A stretch of 13,793 nucleotides of DNA from Actinomycetales bacterium (GTDB taxonomy: Bacteria > Actinomycetota > Actinomycetes > Actinomycetales > JAHECE01), in the NCBI GenBank assembly GCA_024641895.1, contig JAHECE010000044.1, positions 1-13,793 of the forward strand, in the 5' to 3' direction. The notes below the pieces were generated by a model. That model did no database searches. It had not been told where the DNA came from and saw only the letters and a list, made by a program, of their open reading frames with translations. The position numbers and the translations under genes were made by a program. Below are positions 12,601 through 13,793 of the stretch, piece by piece (the stretch's first letter is position 1; each line of letters starts with the position of its first letter).

Positions 12601-13793
12601 CGCGCTCACGCTCGACCCCGCCTTGCTGAGCGAGCTGCTCGGCGATGGCATGCCGGACGTCGCCGACCTCCTCGACGAGGCGGCGATCGCCCAGGTTGAG
12701 GCCGAGGTCGGCCTGCGGACCGAGCCGTCGCGGGCGCGGGACGTCGAGGGCGTGGCCGACCTCGTGCGCAGGCTCGGCCCGATCACGGTCGACGACCTGG
12801 CCTCCCGTTCGCGGGAACCCGAGGCGGCCGCCGGCTGGCTCGCCGAGCTCGTCGACGCTCGCCGGGTGATCGCGGTCCGCGTCGCGGGCGCAGCCCACTG
12901 GGCCGTCACGGAAGACGCGGGCAGGCTGCGTGACGCTCTCGGGGTCGCGCTCCCGAACGGGCTGCCGGCGACCGTGCTCGAACCGGTGGCGGACCCGCTC
13001 GGCGACCTCCTGCGGCGCCACGCCCGCACGCACGGACCGTTCACTGCGGCCGAGGTCGCGGAGCGGTTCGGCCTCGGCGCCGCCGTCGCCGCCGCCGCGC
13101 TGCGCGACCTCGAGCGACGAAGCGTCCTGGTCTCCGGACGCCTACGACCCGGAGGCAGCGGCGTCACCGAGTTCTGCGACACGGAGGTGCTGCGCCGGAT
13201 CCGGCGGCGTTCGCTGGCCCATCTGCGGGCCGAGGTCGAGCCGGTGCCCCAGGCGGGGCTAGCCGTGTTCCTGCCCCGGTGGCAAGGAGTCGGCTCACCC
13301 CGGGCGACTCCCCAGTCCGGTCGCGCGCCCGGCGGTCGCGGGGCAGCCGGTGTGCTGGCCGCCGTCAACCAGCTCGCGGGTGCCCGCATCCCAGCGTCGG
13401 CCCTGGAAGCCCTGGTGCTGCCGGCCAGAGTGCGGGACTACCAGCCGGCCATGCTCGACGAGCTGGTCGCGGCGGGCGAGGTGACATGGGCCGGCGACGG
13501 GACCCTACCCGGGAACGACGGCGTCCTCGTCCTGGCTCCCGCCGACCTCGAGGGGCTCGTGTCCCCGGCCCCCGACGGCGCGGAACCGGCATCCGCTGTC
13601 CACGCCTGGCTCCTGCGTACCCTCGCGACCGGGGGCGGGCGGTTCTTCCGCGAGCTGGTCGCCGGCGCGGGCGACGGAGTGGACGAACCGGTCTCGGCGC
13701 GCGCGCTGGCGGATGCGCTCTGGGACCTCGTCTGGGCGGGGCTCGTCACGAACGACACGCTCGCGCCGCTGCGGACCCGGCTCGCCGGCGGCA
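9650..13793 (+). CDS. lhr: Lhr-type ATP-dependent DNA/RNA helicase (C-terminus cut by window edge)
   Basis: Lhr is a large superfamily 2 ATPase that translocates 3'-5' on single-stranded DNA and unwinds RNA:DNA hybrids, with a DNA repair role. At least 1381 residues are visible with no stop; actinobacterial Lhr is about 1500. RecA-like domain 1: APTGSGKT with K56, ITTPESL, DEVH (173-176), SAT (208-210). Domain 2: TIVFANSRRGAERL, HHGSMS, SSLELGID, and motif VI QRIGRAGH (454-461). Next comes the winged-helix/beta-barrel Lhr core, including EEMVYESR and PGLPGRLPFWRGD (about 615-665), then the large C-terminal winged-helix array characteristic of Lhr, with an AlkZ/HTH_42-like region from about 1010. 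Oddity: a linker of about 85 residues between the domain 2 motifs carries a (Arg-Asp)6 tract. ATG 9650 is the only sensible start: no other start codon lies in frame just upstream, and a damage-type promoter ends 6 nt before it. Confidence 0.95.
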   Translation, partial: MGAPGTTLAPLARFSAATRAWFSDAFEAPTAAQTGAWDAIAGGSHALVIAPTGSGKTLAAFLWALDGLLNEPTPPRGERCRVLYVSPLKALAADVERNLRSPLVGIRHAAARLGRELADVRVGTRTGDTPPAERRTFGTSPPDIFITTPESLYLVLTSSAREGLRGIRTVILDEVHAVAGSKRGAHLALSLERLDAMLPTPAQRIGLSATVRPTERVAHFLAGNRTPDDGGRPVVTVQPTVAKEIRIDVVVPVPDLGDIASAGPPTGAPVTDHEPHAPPRADGSIWPHVEELVTELIRTHRSTIVFANSRRGAERLTARINECWADRLAAEAGFGSDSRDRDRDRDRDRDADATATSGTSAHRRAARLDPGSSWAATYPGQGGSAAARPAGNELARAHHGSMSREERTAIETELKAGRLPAVVATSSLELGIDMGEVDLVVQVGAPPSVASALQRIGRAGHQVGALSRGVVLPTHRGDLLATAVIAVRAAQGAIESVQVPTNPLDVLAQQVVAMVAVEDWERAELARVVRRAAPFTSLGDRSLDAVLDMLAGRYPSEDFGELRPRLVWDRLGDVLTARPGALRLAVTSGGTIPDRGMYGVYLVGGPTGGKRVGELDEEMVYESRVGDTFTLGSSTWRIEDITPDRVLVSPAPGLPGRLPFWRGDAPGRPAELGGALGAMVRGLAPDLQEPSRGALADPAPDTPARQGSPARALLTSWGLDTWAADNLLAYLREQQDATGHLADDRTIVVERFRDELGDWRLVIHSPWGARVHAPWALVVAARLRERFGIDVQAMHGDDGIVLRLPDVGDADLGRFSDFLPGGTGSADDDVNRAMQTPDASRLTGADLLVEPEDVGAAVVDALAGSAHFAARFRESAARSLLLPRRRPDRRQPLWQQRQRSAQLLSVAAAYPEFPVVLEAVRECLQDDFDVTALAQLMRDITTRRVHVLDVTTTAPSPAARALLFGYVGQFIYDGDTPLAERRAAALTLDPALLSELLGDGMPDVADLLDEAAIAQVEAEVGLRTEPSRARDVEGVADLVRRLGPITVDDLASRSREPEAAAGWLAELVDARRVIAVRVAGAAHWAVTEDAGRLRDALGVALPNGLPATVLEPVADPLGDLLRRHARTHGPFTAAEVAERFGLGAAVAAAALRDLERRSVLVSGRLRPGGSGVTEFCDTEVLRRIRRRSLAHLRAEVEPVPQAGLAVFLPRWQGVGSPRATPQSGRAPGGRGAAGVLAAVNQLAGARIPASALEALVLPARVRDYQPAMLDELVAAGEVTWAGDGTLPGNDGVLVLAPADLEGLVSPAPDGAEPASAVHAWLLRTLATGGGRFFRELVAGAGDGVDEPVSARALADALWDLVWAGLVTNDTLAPLRTRLAGG
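10664..10699 (+). repeat. Hexanucleotide microsatellite (CGCGAC)6 inside lhr
   Basis: Six perfect head-to-tail copies of CGCGAC encode (Arg-Asp)6 at about residues 339-350 of Lhr, in a low-complexity linker between two motifs of the second helicase domain. The 6-bp unit keeps the frame, so copy-number change would only lengthen or shorten the linker. Confidence 0.9.

Overview
This is a high-GC (estimated by eye, not counted) chromosomal segment from an actinobacterium, most likely Micrococcales (Cellulomonas/Isoptericola-like). The evidence is strong G/C bias at third codon positions, frequent GTG starts, 1-4 nt stop/start overlaps, and the actinobacterial gene order recA-recX / miaB / miaA-dapF / hflX, with a DUF3046 gene upstream of recA and a long Lhr helicase diverging from it. 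It is core-genome territory: I see no insertion sequences, phage genes, CRISPR arrays, tRNA or rRNA genes.

Layout from left to right. (1) The N-terminal 159 codons of hflX on the minus strand, cut by the window edge. (2) A plus-strand RsmC-like SAM methyltransferase, divergent from hflX. (3) A minus-strand miaA-dapF pair joined by a GTGA stop/start overlap. (4) A plus-strand pair of YbjN-domain proteins between miaA and miaB, joined by a TGATG overlap. Its promoter lies back to back with that of miaA, and its 3' end runs head-on into miaB with a 10-nt gap. (5) Minus-strand miaB, and upstream of it rny (RNase Y). (6) Minus-strand recA-recX, overlapping by one base. (7) A 244-nt regulatory region upstream of recA. 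(8) A short DUF3046 gene. (9) A plus-strand Lhr helicase of at least 1381 residues, running off the right edge.

How the genes fit together. MiaA and MiaB act in sequence on tRNA A37 (i6A, then ms2i6A). HflX acts on stalled ribosomes, RNase Y on mRNA decay, and the methyltransferase is probably an RNA base methylase, so the left two thirds is mainly RNA and translation housekeeping plus lysine/cell-wall precursor synthesis (DapF). The right third is DNA-damage response: RecA, its modulator RecX, and Lhr.

The most informative non-coding signals are regulatory. recA has two candidate damage promoters: a distal one carrying a LexA/SOS palindrome (9265-9280) over a TAGAGT -10, and a proximal one matching the actinobacterial RecA-NDp/PafBC motif (ATGTCAGTG-N8-TAGCGT). 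A second match to that motif (GTGTCGGTG-N8-GAGAAT) sits directly in front of lhr, placed so that the mRNA would begin at the lhr start codon. Most other transcription units have a TANNNT -10 hexamer 6-9 nt before the start codon, suggesting leaderless or near-leaderless mRNAs; recA, with a Shine-Dalgarno and a leader of about 90 nt or more, is the exception. I found no convincing novel multi-gene system. The most novel protein-level element is the YbjN pair, whose function is unknown.
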